Origin: Rufibacter hautae
GTDB taxonomy: Bacteria; Bacteroidota; Bacteroidia; Cytophagales; Hymenobacteraceae
NCBI RefSeq assembly: GCF_008271695.1
Contig: NZ_VKKY01000003.1
Coordinates: 620,001-684,000 of the forward strand
Length of the DNA stretch: 64,000 bases
Reading direction: 5' to 3'
The position numbers were made by a program, and so were the translations under genes. Under the pieces are notes generated by a model, which was not told where the DNA came from, did not search any database, and saw only the letters and a list, made by a program, of their open reading frames with translations. Within the stretch, counting starts at the first letter, position 1, and the number at the start of each line of letters is the position of its first letter. Shown here piece by piece: positions 44,371 to 52,428 of the stretch.

Positions 44371-44434
44371 AAAAAGAATCGCCCGTTTTGAAGCTGTTTC
44401 CAAAAAAACAGCTTCAAAACGGGCGATTCTTTTT
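44371..44434 (+). terminator. Long terminator hairpin after the NmrA-like gene
   Basis: AAAAAGAATCGCCCGTTTTG and onward pairs perfectly with CAAAACGGGCGATTCTTTTT. Its centre, GTTTTGAAGCTGTTT and AAACAGCTTCAAAAC, is a copy of the 36-bp palindrome. Confidence 0.93.
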
Positions 44435-44503
44435 GTGTGCATCTTACGGTATTTAACCTAGGTGGTGGAGGCATCAACTAGTTATGGTGGTATCACAAAT
44501 CCT

Positions 44504-44572
44504 GTAGAGACCAGGCACCGCCTTGTCTCTACGTTAGCTGATCCATGTAGGGGCAATCCCTTGTGGTTGCCC
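44504..44572. repeat. Two dispersed-type repeats side by side
   Basis: GTAGAGAC ... GTCTCTAC (44504-44532) forms a hairpin. GTAGGGGCAATCCCTTGTGG (from 44547, continuing to 44572) is one arm of the foldback at 38110-38188. Both are sequence types I recall from many unrelated genomes. They lie in the 444-bp gene-free gap 44351-44794. Confidence 0.7.
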
Positions 44573-44639
44573 GTGCGCAGGCTACCGCAGAACAGGTTGT
44601 TCTTTTTTATCCTGCTGCTGGTTATCAACTGTTTTGATT

Positions 44640-44706
44640 TGAGGCTATCGCCTCACTGAAGTTAGAAACTTCAGCCCATTTTGGGTCCAAGTTGAAAACT
44701 TGAACC
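44640..44706 (+). repeat. 67-nt three-hairpin element, copy D
   Basis: Hairpin 1 at 44640-44655, hairpin 2 at 44656-44674 (CTGAAGTT/AACTTCAG), 9-nt linker, hairpin 3 at 44684-44706 (GGTCCAAGTT/AACTTGAACC). Stem bases changed relative to the other copies changed on both sides, keeping the pairing. Confidence 0.92.
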
Positions 44707-44740
44707 AGTGAAGAGGGAGGAAAAGCCCCGCTTCAAACAA

Positions 44741-44772
44741 AAAGCCCCGCTGGAAACCAGCGAGGCTTTTCT
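44741..44772 (-). terminator. Terminator of the Gly/Ser-rich protein gene
   Basis: On the minus strand AAGCCTCGCTGG pairs with CCAGCGGGGCTTTTT, 23 bp after the stop. A direct repeat of AAAAGCCCCGCT lies just beyond (44720). Confidence 0.88.
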
Positions 44773-44794
44773 TAGATGAGATTATCTAAACTGA

Positions 44795-46912
44795 TTAACG
44801 ATCGTCTCTGGAAGAACCGCCACGTGAGGAGCGGTCATTGCGGTCTTTGTCTCCGCTGGAGCGACGGTCATCATGGTCTTGGTCTGAACGGCCGTACTGA
44901 GAGCGGTTCTCATAGCCGGAACCACCGCCACCGTAGCTAGACTGTCCTCCGCCTTGGGTGCCGCCGTAGCCACCGCGTGAACCCATGCTGCCGGATGAAG
45001 AAGAACCGTATCCGCTGGAGCCGCCGTAGCTGCTGCCGCCTTGGCCGTATCCGCCCATGCCGTAGTCACGGCTTTGGTCGCCGTAGCCACCGCCGGTAGA
45101 GGCACCACCATGGCCGCGGTCATGGTCGCCACCGCCTTGTCTTGAACCGGTTCCTGAAGAGCCGTAGCCACCACGGGAGCCCATGTCATTGCCCATGTTC
45201 CCGTAGTTAGAGCCACCAAAGCTTCCGCCGCTGTGGCCGCCCTGTGATCCCTGGCCGGAGCCGTAGCTAGAACCACCGTAGTTGCCACCACCCATTGAGC
45301 CGTAGCCACCTTGCGAAGAGCCGTGGCTTCCGCTTCCACTGCCGCCTTGTGAAGAACGGGACCCGAAATCGCCACCCTGTGAGTTATAGGTGCTGTAACC
45401 GCCCTGGCCGCTGCCGCCGCTCATAGAGCCGTAGCCGCTGCTATCGCCCCCGCGGTTCTGGCCGCGTGAGCCGCCGCCTCCTTGCCAGTCTTGGTTGCCG
45501 CCCTGTGAAGAGCCGTAGCCGCCGCGTGATCCCATGTCTGAACCCATAGAGCCGCCGTAGCCGCCTCTGGAGCCCATGTCATGTGAACCGTAGTTAGAGC
45601 CGCCACGTCCACCCTGGTTTTGGGTGCTGTAGCTGTTTCCGCCTTGGCTGTAGCCACCGTCATAGTCAGAGTTTCCATCGTACCCCTGTCCGCGGGAAGA
45701 ACCGCCACGTGAGCCGTACTCTTCGCTGTAAGATCCGCCTCTTGAGCCCATAGAGCCGTAAGAGCCGCCTTGCTGATTGCTATAGCCTTGGCTGTATCCG
45801 CCGTGGCCGCTGCCTTGGCCTCCGCCACCGTGCATGCCGTAGCCGCTCTCAGTGCCGTAGCCCATCTGGTTTCCGTAATAGCCGGAACCGCCGTAGTTTG
45901 AATATCCACCGCGGTCAGACTCTGAACGGGAAGAATTACCGGCGTATCCGCCTTGTGAGCTCATGCCGTACGGATTGCTGCCCATGCCAGAGCCTCCGCC
46001 GTAGCCGCCTTGTCCACCGGAGTGGCCCATAGATCCGCCGTAGCCGCCCTGGCCGTAGTTAGAACCACCTTGGTTGCCCTGTGATCCGTAACCGCCTTGG
46101 CCGTAGTTAGAGCCACCCTGGCCACCGTAGTTGCCGCCGCCTTGTCCGCCGTAACGGTTGTGCTGGTCGTCATGGTTGTTCCAGGAGTTTCCGCCGCCGA
46201 AGCTGCCGTTGTTGCCTCCCTGTGAACCGTATCCGCCTTGGCCGCCACCTTGTGAGCCGTAGCCGCCTTGCTCGCCGTTGAAGTTACCGCCCCCGCTGAT
46301 GCCGCTCATAGAAGAGCTGCCCTGGTTGCCGTAGTCTCCGCCCTGTGATCCGCCATAGCCCATGCCGCTGCCCATAGAAGCAGAAGAACCTGAAGCGCTG
46401 TCAGAGCCAGAAGACCCAGATTTAGATGATTTGCCGGAGCCTGATTTATCACCGGAAGCTTTGGCCGAGGTAGATGAACCTGATCTGCCACCGGCTTTTG
46501 GTGTGGAAGAGGTAGTGGAACCTGAAGCGGAAGTTTTGCTTCCGGAGGTTTTGCTACCTGAAGCGTTATTGGAAGTGGAAGAAGATCCTTTTTTGGAAGT
46601 AGCAGAAGAACCGCTAGTGGCAGTAGGAGAGCTGGTGCTTCCTAAACCGCCGGAAGAGCCGGAGCTAGAAGAAGTATCACCTGAGGCAGTTCCACCAGAA
46701 GCGCTGGAGGTTGAGCCAGTGCTTCCTTGTAAACCAGAAGTTCCTTGTGTGCCCGAAGAACCTAAAGATCCAGGAGAGGAACCTGAAGTTGAGCTTTGGC
46801 CCACGGTACCTGATGAAGAGGAGGAAGAAGCATTCGTACCCATCCCACCGGATGACCCGGTAGAAGAGGAGCCTTGGTTATCGTTTTGCTGCTCTTTTTG
46901 ATTGTCTTTCAT
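44795..46912 (-). CDS. Gly/Ser/Tyr/Gln-rich low-complexity (FUS-like) protein
   Basis: The 705-residue protein starts MKDNQKEQQNDNQGSSSTGSS with no signal peptide and a clear Shine-Dalgarno. Residues ~1-185 are Ser/Gly/Thr-rich with SGSKTSGSKTSASG repeats. Residues ~186-660 are dense imperfect repeats such as GGYGSQGG, SNYGQGGYG and SRGGYG, with Tyr, Gln, Asn and scattered Arg as the only large side chains. The last ~30 residues are strongly charged (DQDHDDRRSSGDKDRNDRSS). No globular domain is visible, so it should be intrinsically disordered. Composition resembles eukaryotic FUS/TAF15 low-complexity and RGG regions, and some bacterial stress proteins. Function unknown; a phase-separating or water-retaining stress protein is an inference. 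Confidence 0.85.
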   Translation of the reverse strand: MKDNQKEQQNDNQGSSSTGSSGGMGTNASSSSSSGTVGQSSTSGSSPGSLGSSGTQGTSGLQGSTGSTSSASGGTASGDTSSSSGSSGGLGSTSSPTATSGSSATSKKGSSSTSNNASGSKTSGSKTSASGSTTSSTPKAGGRSGSSTSAKASGDKSGSGKSSKSGSSGSDSASGSSASMGSGMGYGGSQGGDYGNQGSSSMSGISGGGNFNGEQGGYGSQGGGQGGYGSQGGNNGSFGGGNSWNNHDDQHNRYGGQGGGNYGGQGGSNYGQGGYGSQGNQGGSNYGQGGYGGSMGHSGGQGGYGGGSGMGSNPYGMSSQGGYAGNSSRSESDRGGYSNYGGSGYYGNQMGYGTESGYGMHGGGGQGSGHGGYSQGYSNQQGGSYGSMGSRGGSYSEEYGSRGGSSRGQGYDGNSDYDGGYSQGGNSYSTQNQGGRGGSNYGSHDMGSRGGYGGSMGSDMGSRGGYGSSQGGNQDWQGGGGSRGQNRGGDSSGYGSMSGGSGQGGYSTYNSQGGDFGSRSSQGGSGSGSHGSSQGGYGSMGGGNYGGSSYGSGQGSQGGHSGGSFGGSNYGNMGNDMGSRGGYGSSGTGSRQGGGDHDRGHGGASTGGGYGDQSRDYGMGGYGQGGSSYGGSSGYGSSSSGSMGSRGGYGGTQGGGQSSYGGGGSGYENRSQYGRSDQDHDDRRSSGDKDRNDRSSRGGSSRDDR

Positions 46913-47511
46913 GGTTAAATCTCCTTGTTTTTAGTTTGTGAATGGTGTTTTGAATACCCTTGCCGTAGACCCTGAAATTATACCAGATTCTATGGCAAGT
47001 GTTTATACTATACGAACGGGTGTTTGCATGGTTAACTCATTCATTACGATTTTTTAATTCAGAAAGAATTTGTAGGAGAATAGCCTTAAAAAGTTTGTGA
47101 AAAAGGAAGCTTAAATTACGAAATTGATTTTGCCTGCTGTTTTACCTGCCCGGTTTTTAGAAAAGCCTCAAAAATAGGCAAACTGCTTCTGATGCAGTTC
47201 AAAGAAAACACCTCTGAAACAGCGAATGCCACAACCAAGCATTTTGAGGTCACAATAACTTTGGAATTGGTAACTCGCCTAGCCTAAAAATGAAGGGTTC
47301 TTGGAAGACCTTACCAAGTTGGCAGAATGATTTACACCTAAACGTGTACGAAACAACACTGCCACCAACGCTTCCCTATATTGAAAGGAACAGTGTTGAT
47401 GGCAGGAGAAGTGAGGTGCTAAAAAGGACCTCTGAAAGGGGTGCGCGGTGTTGTCAGAACAGGCGAAGTAACAGCTTGCTTTTAACCGATGGAAGCTATT
47501 AGCTGAGCCTT
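46913..47511. other. 599-bp intergenic region upstream of the Gly/Ser-rich gene
   Basis: A minus-strand TATAAT hexamer lies at 46977-46982, about 65 bp from the start codon. A truncated palindrome copy (GGTTTTTAGAAAAGCC, 47152-47167) is present. A 70-codon plus-strand ORF (47290-47502) has no features of a real gene. Nothing else is seen. Confidence 0.5.
46920..46925 (-). promoter_or_regulatory. Canonical Shine-Dalgarno of the Gly/Ser-rich gene
   Basis: On the minus strand AAGGAG sits 7 nt before the ATG at 46912. This is unusual here: most genes in the window have no such site. Confidence 0.75.
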
Positions 47512-48630
47512 TTACAAAGGCTTTTTTGCTTGCCCGGTGGTGCTCTGAACGGTGACGGTATTGTTGCTGAGATTGGAAGGAACGTCTATGTCCAGTTTGT
47601 TGAGTAGTTCCTCCGCGTCTTCCTGTTCTTCTTCATTCGGTTCAGGAACCTCGTGTTCATCTGCCTCCAGTGGTTCATAGTTCAACCGGATAAACATAGG
47701 AAAGTGGTCTGAGCCGAAGAAAGGCAAGCGTTTGATTCTGATCAGGCGGAAAGCAGGATCATAAAAAATGTGGTCCAGGGAATACCGGAAGAACGGCACA
47801 AACGCATTGTAGGTGTTGAAGAATCCGCGCCCGATGCGTGGGTCCAGGAGTCCGCTTAATTTCCGGAAAAGGTTGGTGGTATACGACCAGGCCACATCGT
47901 TCAGGTCGCCTATCACAATGCTGGCGTAAGGTGAGTCTTTCGCCATTTTGGCCACGGTGAGCAGTTCGGCCTCGCGGGTGTCGGTGTCTTTGTTCAGGTG
48001 CGGCGGTTGCGGGTGCACGGTGAAGAGATCGAACTTAAGCCCGGATGGTAATTCCACTACCATGTAGAACGAAGGAATGCCTTCCTCCACCAAGTATCTT
48101 ACCTCGGTGTGCGTGAGTTTGAACTTGCTGTAGAACATCATGCCATAGGTGTTCTCCAGGGGCTCTTTGATGCAATACGGGTAGCGCTCGTCCAACTCAG
48201 AAATGGCGGTGGCCCAGCGGTGGTTGGGTTCATTGATGAGCAGCAGGTCTGGGTCGTTCTCGCGCACCACCTTCAGGAACCGGTCATAGCGCTTGTTGGA
48301 CATCCGCACGTTGGAAATCATCACCCCAAACGAGTTTCTGGGGGCTTTTATCTTGGACCTGAGCGCCTGTACCCGCACAAAAGGGCTGAATTTATACACA
48401 TGGACCAACTCATTCACAATAGCCAGCACCAACAGCCCCGCAAAGATCTTCTGGGTGAGCAATTCATACCCGAACAGCCAGCCGTACAAACCCAGGATAA
48501 GCGTACCTAACAAGGCCACTTGAACCCTGGGGAAATCCAGAATCCTGATCCACCAATATGTACTCTTTACCAGGGTCAGCAAAGAGGCCAAAATGGTAAT
48601 ACAGCCAAGCAGCTCAAGGGCGATTTTCAT
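47512..48630 (-). CDS. Membrane-anchored endonuclease/exonuclease/phosphatase family protein
   Basis: The 372-residue protein has three N-terminal helices (residues ~5-22, 35-55, 60-78). An EEP domain follows: MISNVRMSNKRYDRFL, DPDLLLINEPN (metal-binding Glu), FDLFTVHPQPP, SIVIGDLNDVAWS (GDxN) and GSDHFPMFIRL (catalytic SDH). Relatives include phospholipases, nucleases and phosphatases, so the substrate is open. The catalytic part should face the periplasm or cytoplasm according to the three-helix topology. The C-terminus is acidic (EADEHEVPEPNEEEQEDAEELL). Confidence 0.9.
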   Translation of the reverse strand: MKIALELLGCITILASLLTLVKSTYWWIRILDFPRVQVALLGTLILGLYGWLFGYELLTQKIFAGLLVLAIVNELVHVYKFSPFVRVQALRSKIKAPRNSFGVMISNVRMSNKRYDRFLKVVRENDPDLLLINEPNHRWATAISELDERYPYCIKEPLENTYGMMFYSKFKLTHTEVRYLVEEGIPSFYMVVELPSGLKFDLFTVHPQPPHLNKDTDTREAELLTVAKMAKDSPYASIVIGDLNDVAWSYTTNLFRKLSGLLDPRIGRGFFNTYNAFVPFFRYSLDHIFYDPAFRLIRIKRLPFFGSDHFPMFIRLNYEPLEADEHEVPEPNEEEQEDAEELLNKLDIDVPSNLSNNTVTVQSTTGQAKKPL

Positions 48631-48725
48631 AGGTCAGGAATATTTCGGTTCGTTCACATACTGATTTCTTGAGGCAGGGTTGCCTCCGTACAAATACAGC
48701 CCCGACGCTGGGGAAAGTTGCCGCC

Positions 48726-48775
48726 AAAAAAAAGTCGTTTCCAGCTTGATTTGCGAAAATCAGGCCAGAAACGAC
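48726..48775 (-). terminator. gldH terminator, a variant of the 36-bp palindrome
   Basis: On the minus strand GTCGTTTCTGGCCTGATTTT pairs with AAATCAAGCTGGAAACGAC, followed by T8. The arms keep the palindrome family's layout but carry GTTTC instead of GTTTT. Confidence 0.85.
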
Positions 48776-48801
48776 GCGTAAGAAATTTTAGTATAGGTTC
48801 C

Positions 48802-49287
48802 CTACGGAGCCACTTTCTCTACCCGTATGCCCACCGACATAATGCCCGGCAACGGATCTTGGCGCATGTACTGGTTTAGTTTCAGTTGGTATTTACCCGC
48901 CTGAGGAAAACGCACGTTCTTGAGGGCCCTGAACCGATGGTCAAAGATGTCTCCGGTGCCATTGCCCCGGGGCTCGCCGGTTTTAGGGTCCATGAGGTAC
49001 ATCTCATGCAGCATGGTGTTGATCTGCTTGCCATCTGGCCCTATGAGGTAATGCCGCAGGTACAGGTTGTAAAACGGATACTGAATGGCGTTGCGCACAT
49101 TGAGAAACACGTTGTACTGCTGCGTGGTGTCTGTGATTTCAAACTCAAACTTGGGCGCCAGGGCCACCGGCCACTGGTTGTTCTCAATATCCTGGTTTTC
49201 TTCAAACACGCGGTTGGCGTCACAGTTGGCCAGGAATAAGCCCAGGCTCAGCAGCGACACTAGTACACGAAAACTCTTTATCATCAT
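48802..49287 (-). CDS. gldH: Gliding motility lipoprotein GldH
   Basis: The 161-residue protein (start ATG 49287, overlapping the upstream stop as ATGA) has a lipoprotein signal ending LFLANC. The mature start CDANRVFEENQDIENNQW matches the GldH pattern. GldH is an outer-membrane-associated lipoprotein needed for gliding and the type IX secretion machinery in Flavobacterium. In other Bacteroidota it persists without gliding. The partner gldB, gldK-N genes are not in the window. Confidence 0.92.
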   Translation of the reverse strand: MMIKSFRVLVSLLSLGLFLANCDANRVFEENQDIENNQWPVALAPKFEFEITDTTQQYNVFLNVRNAIQYPFYNLYLRHYLIGPDGKQINTMLHEMYLMDPKTGEPRGNGTGDIFDHRFRALKNVRFPQAGKYQLKLNQYMRQDPLPGIMSVGIRVEKVAP

Positions 49288-50927
49288 CCTTCTGCTTTTG
49301 GCGTTCCGCCTTCTTGGTTGCCCGGTTTGCGGTTCCGGTGGTTGCGGTTGCGGTTGCGTCTGGGGCGTTGTTCCCCTTCTGGCCTTGCACCGGCTTCTGG
49401 CCTGTCTGGAGCGCCTACGGCAGCGGGCGCGGCGGCCTGGGTTACCGGTTGGGGCCTGTTCTGCGGCGGACGTTGCCCTTGGGGCCGCTCCTGGCGCGGT
49501 GGTCGGTTACCGCCTTCCCGGTTTCCACTTTCTTTCGGCGGACGGTTAGGGTCACGCTCACGCTCCTGACGGGGTTTGCCTTGCTGCTGCTGTCCTTTGG
49601 GTTGCTGCTCGCGCTCTGGCCTGGGTGGTCTGCCTTCTCCGCCGGCCGGACGCTCCCCACGCTCTGGGCGGGGCTTAGGTTCACCCTGCACCGCGCGGCC
49701 CGATGGACGGTCTCTGCGTGCTTCCGGGGTAGGGGCGGCCTGGGCCAACACCTCGGTGGCAGTAGCGCCGCTGCCTCCGTTTTTGTTCTTTTTCTTGCGC
49801 TTCTTCTTTGATTTATATTGCTCGTCCAGCCGGTCCAGGTTGCCTTCCAGGGCTTCTACAAAGTCTACCACTTCCGGTAGTTGCTTTTTCACTTCCTCAG
49901 CCAGGTTCTCGGGCATTTCGCCGGCGGCATTCATCTTCAACACCTCCTGCACGCGCTCTACCGTTACCGGGAACCAGTTGCTGTCGCCGCGATACCCGAA
50001 CCACATGATGCGGCGGAAAATATCGGTCTTCTGTAGGAAAGCGTCACCGGCTTTGGTCTGGAGCGGACGGTTCACGTTGGGGATGTCTTTGAGGGCATCC
50101 ATATACGTTTCCAGCTCATAGTTGAGGCAGCACTTGAGGCGCCCGCACTGGCCAGACAGCTTGCTGGGGTTCAGAGACAGGTTCTGGTAACGCGCCGCGG
50201 TGGTGGACACGCTCCGGAAATCGGTGAGCCAGGTAGAGCAGCACAGCTCGCGGCCGCACGACCCGATACCGCCCAGACGGCCGGCCTCATGGCGCAGGCT
50301 GATCTGGCGCATCTCAATGCGTACCTTGAACTCCTCGGCCAGTTTCTTGATCAGCTCCCTGAAATCCACGCGGTCATCGGCGGAGTAGAAGAAGGTGGCC
50401 TTGGTTTTATCAGCCTGGTACTCCACGTCTGAGAGCTTCATCTTGAGCTTCAGCTCCTGCACAATGGCACGGGCGCGGTACATGGTGGTGGGCTCCTGCT
50501 CGCGGGCGAGGTTGAACTTCTCCATGTCCTTCTCGGTGGCCACGCGGTAGATGCTCCGGATCTCGTCGTTGTTCTGGACCTTCTTCTTGTTCATCTGCAG
50601 GCGAACCAGTTCGCCTTTGAGAGACACGTGGCCAATGTGGTGGCCATTGGGTACATCCACTACCACGGCATCGCCGGTAATGAGCGGCAGCCGGTTCACG
50701 TTTCTGAAGAACTCTTTGCGGCCGCCTTTGAAGCGTACCTCTACTATATCAAACTCTTTAAAAGACACGGGAATCTCCATGTCTGAGAGCCAGTCAAATA
50801 CATTTAACCGGTTACAGCCTCCCGTGCTGCAACCGCCGTTGCTTTTGCAGCCCGCAACTACCTCGGTGCCATCGGCAGAGGTGGTTTTGGTGCCGCAGCC
50901 GCCACTAGAACATGAACTACATCCCAC
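49284..50927 (-). CDS. PSP1 domain protein (RicT/YaaT-like) with basic disordered tail
   Basis: A GTG start at 50927 gives MGCSSCSSGGCGTKTT, a Cys-rich N-terminus seen in Bacteroidota members. The PSP1 region covers ~100-330: IGSCGRELCCSTWLTDF and SGQCGRLKCCLNYELETYMD are the characteristic cysteine motifs. Residues ~370-547 form a Lys/Arg/Pro/Gln/Gly-rich tail. In Bacillus, RicT joins RicA and RicF, binds Fe-S clusters and acts with RNase Y in mRNA processing. The gene is coupled to gldH by a 4-bp overlap, an arrangement I recall from other Bacteroidota. Confidence 0.9.
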   Translation of the reverse strand: MGCSSCSSGGCGTKTTSADGTEVVAGCKSNGGCSTGGCNRLNVFDWLSDMEIPVSFKEFDIVEVRFKGGRKEFFRNVNRLPLITGDAVVVDVPNGHHIGHVSLKGELVRLQMNKKKVQNNDEIRSIYRVATEKDMEKFNLAREQEPTTMYRARAIVQELKLKMKLSDVEYQADKTKATFFYSADDRVDFRELIKKLAEEFKVRIEMRQISLRHEAGRLGGIGSCGRELCCSTWLTDFRSVSTTAARYQNLSLNPSKLSGQCGRLKCCLNYELETYMDALKDIPNVNRPLQTKAGDAFLQKTDIFRRIMWFGYRGDSNWFPVTVERVQEVLKMNAAGEMPENLAEEVKKQLPEVVDFVEALEGNLDRLDEQYKSKKKRKKKNKNGGSGATATEVLAQAAPTPEARRDRPSGRAVQGEPKPRPERGERPAGGEGRPPRPEREQQPKGQQQQGKPRQERERDPNRPPKESGNREGGNRPPRQERPQGQRPPQNRPQPVTQAAAPAAVGAPDRPEAGARPEGEQRPRRNRNRNHRNRKPGNQEGGTPKAEG

Positions 50928-51420
50928 AGGTCAATTTCCTTTATATAGATAATTCTTGTTTTCAAAAAAAATTAAAACTCCACCTACCCGAACGCTACGC
51001 CTGAATTCCTATAAATTACTATGATTTATCCCCCTGACCTTGAATATCTTACTTCAGGTGAGATTTGGATTACAAACCTTTTTTAAGCCTTTCTGCGGTA
51101 AATACTGAGAGCCTAATTAACAAATATAATAACTTAAATTGAATAGGCAGGCACGATTTCTTGGGTTATCCACAAGGCATTTTGGGGCTATTTTTAGAAA
51201 AAGCCCCTTAAAATATCTGAAAACCCAAACAAAAAGGCCTTCTGCCTGTTTTATTGTACTGTTCTCCAAACAGTTTTGTTGATGTGGTTAGTTCGGCCAG
51301 TCAACTTCAGAAAACACAAAGGGCGCCTAGCGCGCATAGAGCACGATACAGCTTCTTCAGGATTTTGAGTTAGAAGCCCGATTTCGTTATTTAGCTCCCG
51401 ATCTCCAATCATCAGCTCCT
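50928..51420. other. 493-bp divergent intergenic region (PSP1 gene / GNAT gene)
   Basis: AT-rich, with a palindrome copy at 51181-51214. No gene, promoter consensus or known RNA structure that I can support. Confidence 0.5.
51181..51214 (+). repeat. 36-bp palindrome, compact copy
   Basis: TTTTGGGGCTATTTTT and AAAAAGCCCCTTAAAA: arms GGGGCT.TTTTT/AAAAAGCCCC pair well. Confidence 0.65.
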
Positions 51421-52275
51421 ATGACCTTTGCTTTCGCCGACAACCAGACGGTTGATCAGTTATGTGCCCTCTTTAATGCCGCTTTTTCTAACTACATCAT
51501 GCCCCTGTCGCTTACCCCGGAGGTGATGGCCCTGAAACTGCGCCGCGACGGCACCAACCTGACCCTTTCACCGCTGGTACTGGACCACAAGGAACCGGTG
51601 GGTTTTATCTTCCAGAACCTGGGCGATTGGCAGGGCAAGAAGACGGCATACAACAGCGGTACCGGGGTGGTCACCAAAGCGCGGGGACAAGGGCTCACCT
51701 CAAAAATGTATGCGTTCTGTCTGCCTTACCTGAAGGAGTACGGGGTTGAGCAGTGCCTGTTGGAGGTGATCCAGGAGAACAAGCGGGCGCTGGGTATTTA
51801 TGAGCAGCTAGGCTTTGAGGTGACCCGGTCCTTCCATGTGTTCAGGCACAACAAGGCAGAGCTTGTTTGGCACGGCTACTCGCCCTCGGAGGTCACTTTC
51901 CAGAAAGTTCATGTGCCAGACTGGCCTCTTTACCAAACATTTTGGGAGGTAGAACCCAGTTGGCATCTGCATACGGCCGCCATTGATCGCACCCTCTCAG
52001 ATGTAGAGATAGTGGAGGCGTATGCGCAGGGCAGATGCGTGGGCTATGGCATCATCTATCGGCTCACCGGAGCCTTGGCCCAACTGGCCGTGGCCCCTGG
52101 CTGGCGCGAAAAGGGGATAGGGCAGGCCCTGCTCCAACAACTGTTTTCCCTCACACCCTCGCCCGTGATCAGCGCCATTAACGTGGATGCCAAAGGCGAG
52201 AAACTGCTTCGGTTTTTAAAGAATAGGAAAATGACGGAACTGCTTGGTCAGTACGAAATGCTCTGGAAATTGTAA
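51421..52275 (+). CDS. Tandem GNAT-domain acetyltransferase
   Basis: The 284-residue protein has two GNAT folds. The first (~1-150) has the acetyl-CoA loop GVVTKARGQGLTSKMY and the helix LEVIQENKRALGIYEQLGF. The second (~155-284) has QLAVAPGWREKGIGQALLQQL. Both loops match Q/RxxGxG/A. It probably N-acetylates a small molecule or protein; the substrate cannot be read. Monocistronic. Confidence 0.9.
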   Translation: MTFAFADNQTVDQLCALFNAAFSNYIMPLSLTPEVMALKLRRDGTNLTLSPLVLDHKEPVGFIFQNLGDWQGKKTAYNSGTGVVTKARGQGLTSKMYAFCLPYLKEYGVEQCLLEVIQENKRALGIYEQLGFEVTRSFHVFRHNKAELVWHGYSPSEVTFQKVHVPDWPLYQTFWEVEPSWHLHTAAIDRTLSDVEIVEAYAQGRCVGYGIIYRLTGALAQLAVAPGWREKGIGQALLQQLFSLTPSPVISAINVDAKGEKLLRFLKNRKMTELLGQYEMLWKL

Positions 52276-52281
52276 ACTTGC

Positions 52282-52315
52282 GTTTTGCGGCAGTTTTTAG
52301 GAAAGTAGGCAAAAT
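52282..52315 (+). repeat. 36-bp intergenic palindrome
   Basis: GTTTTGCGGCAGTTTTT and GGAAAGTAGGCAAAAT, 6 bp after the GNAT gene stop. Confidence 0.5.
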
Positions 52316-52428
52316 ACCAAGTAGAATACGTTCGCTTCCTACCTGTTTACCTTTGGCAGGGAACTGTCTATTTATGCTGCATTTTAAATTTATTCTATAT
52401 CATAAAGCCATCTATACCCATACTCTAT

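Noticed and set aside
44782-46491. Ala/Thr-rich minus-strand ORFs in another frame of the Gly/Ser-rich gene
   Set aside because: Frame shadows of GGN/AGC/TAC repeats; the 705-residue frame has the ribosome site, ATG and terminator.
46362-46901. Plus-strand 179-codon acidic, Pro/Glu/Val-rich ORF
   Set aside because: It is the antisense frame of the Ser/Gly-rich coding region; the composition follows from the codons on the other strand.
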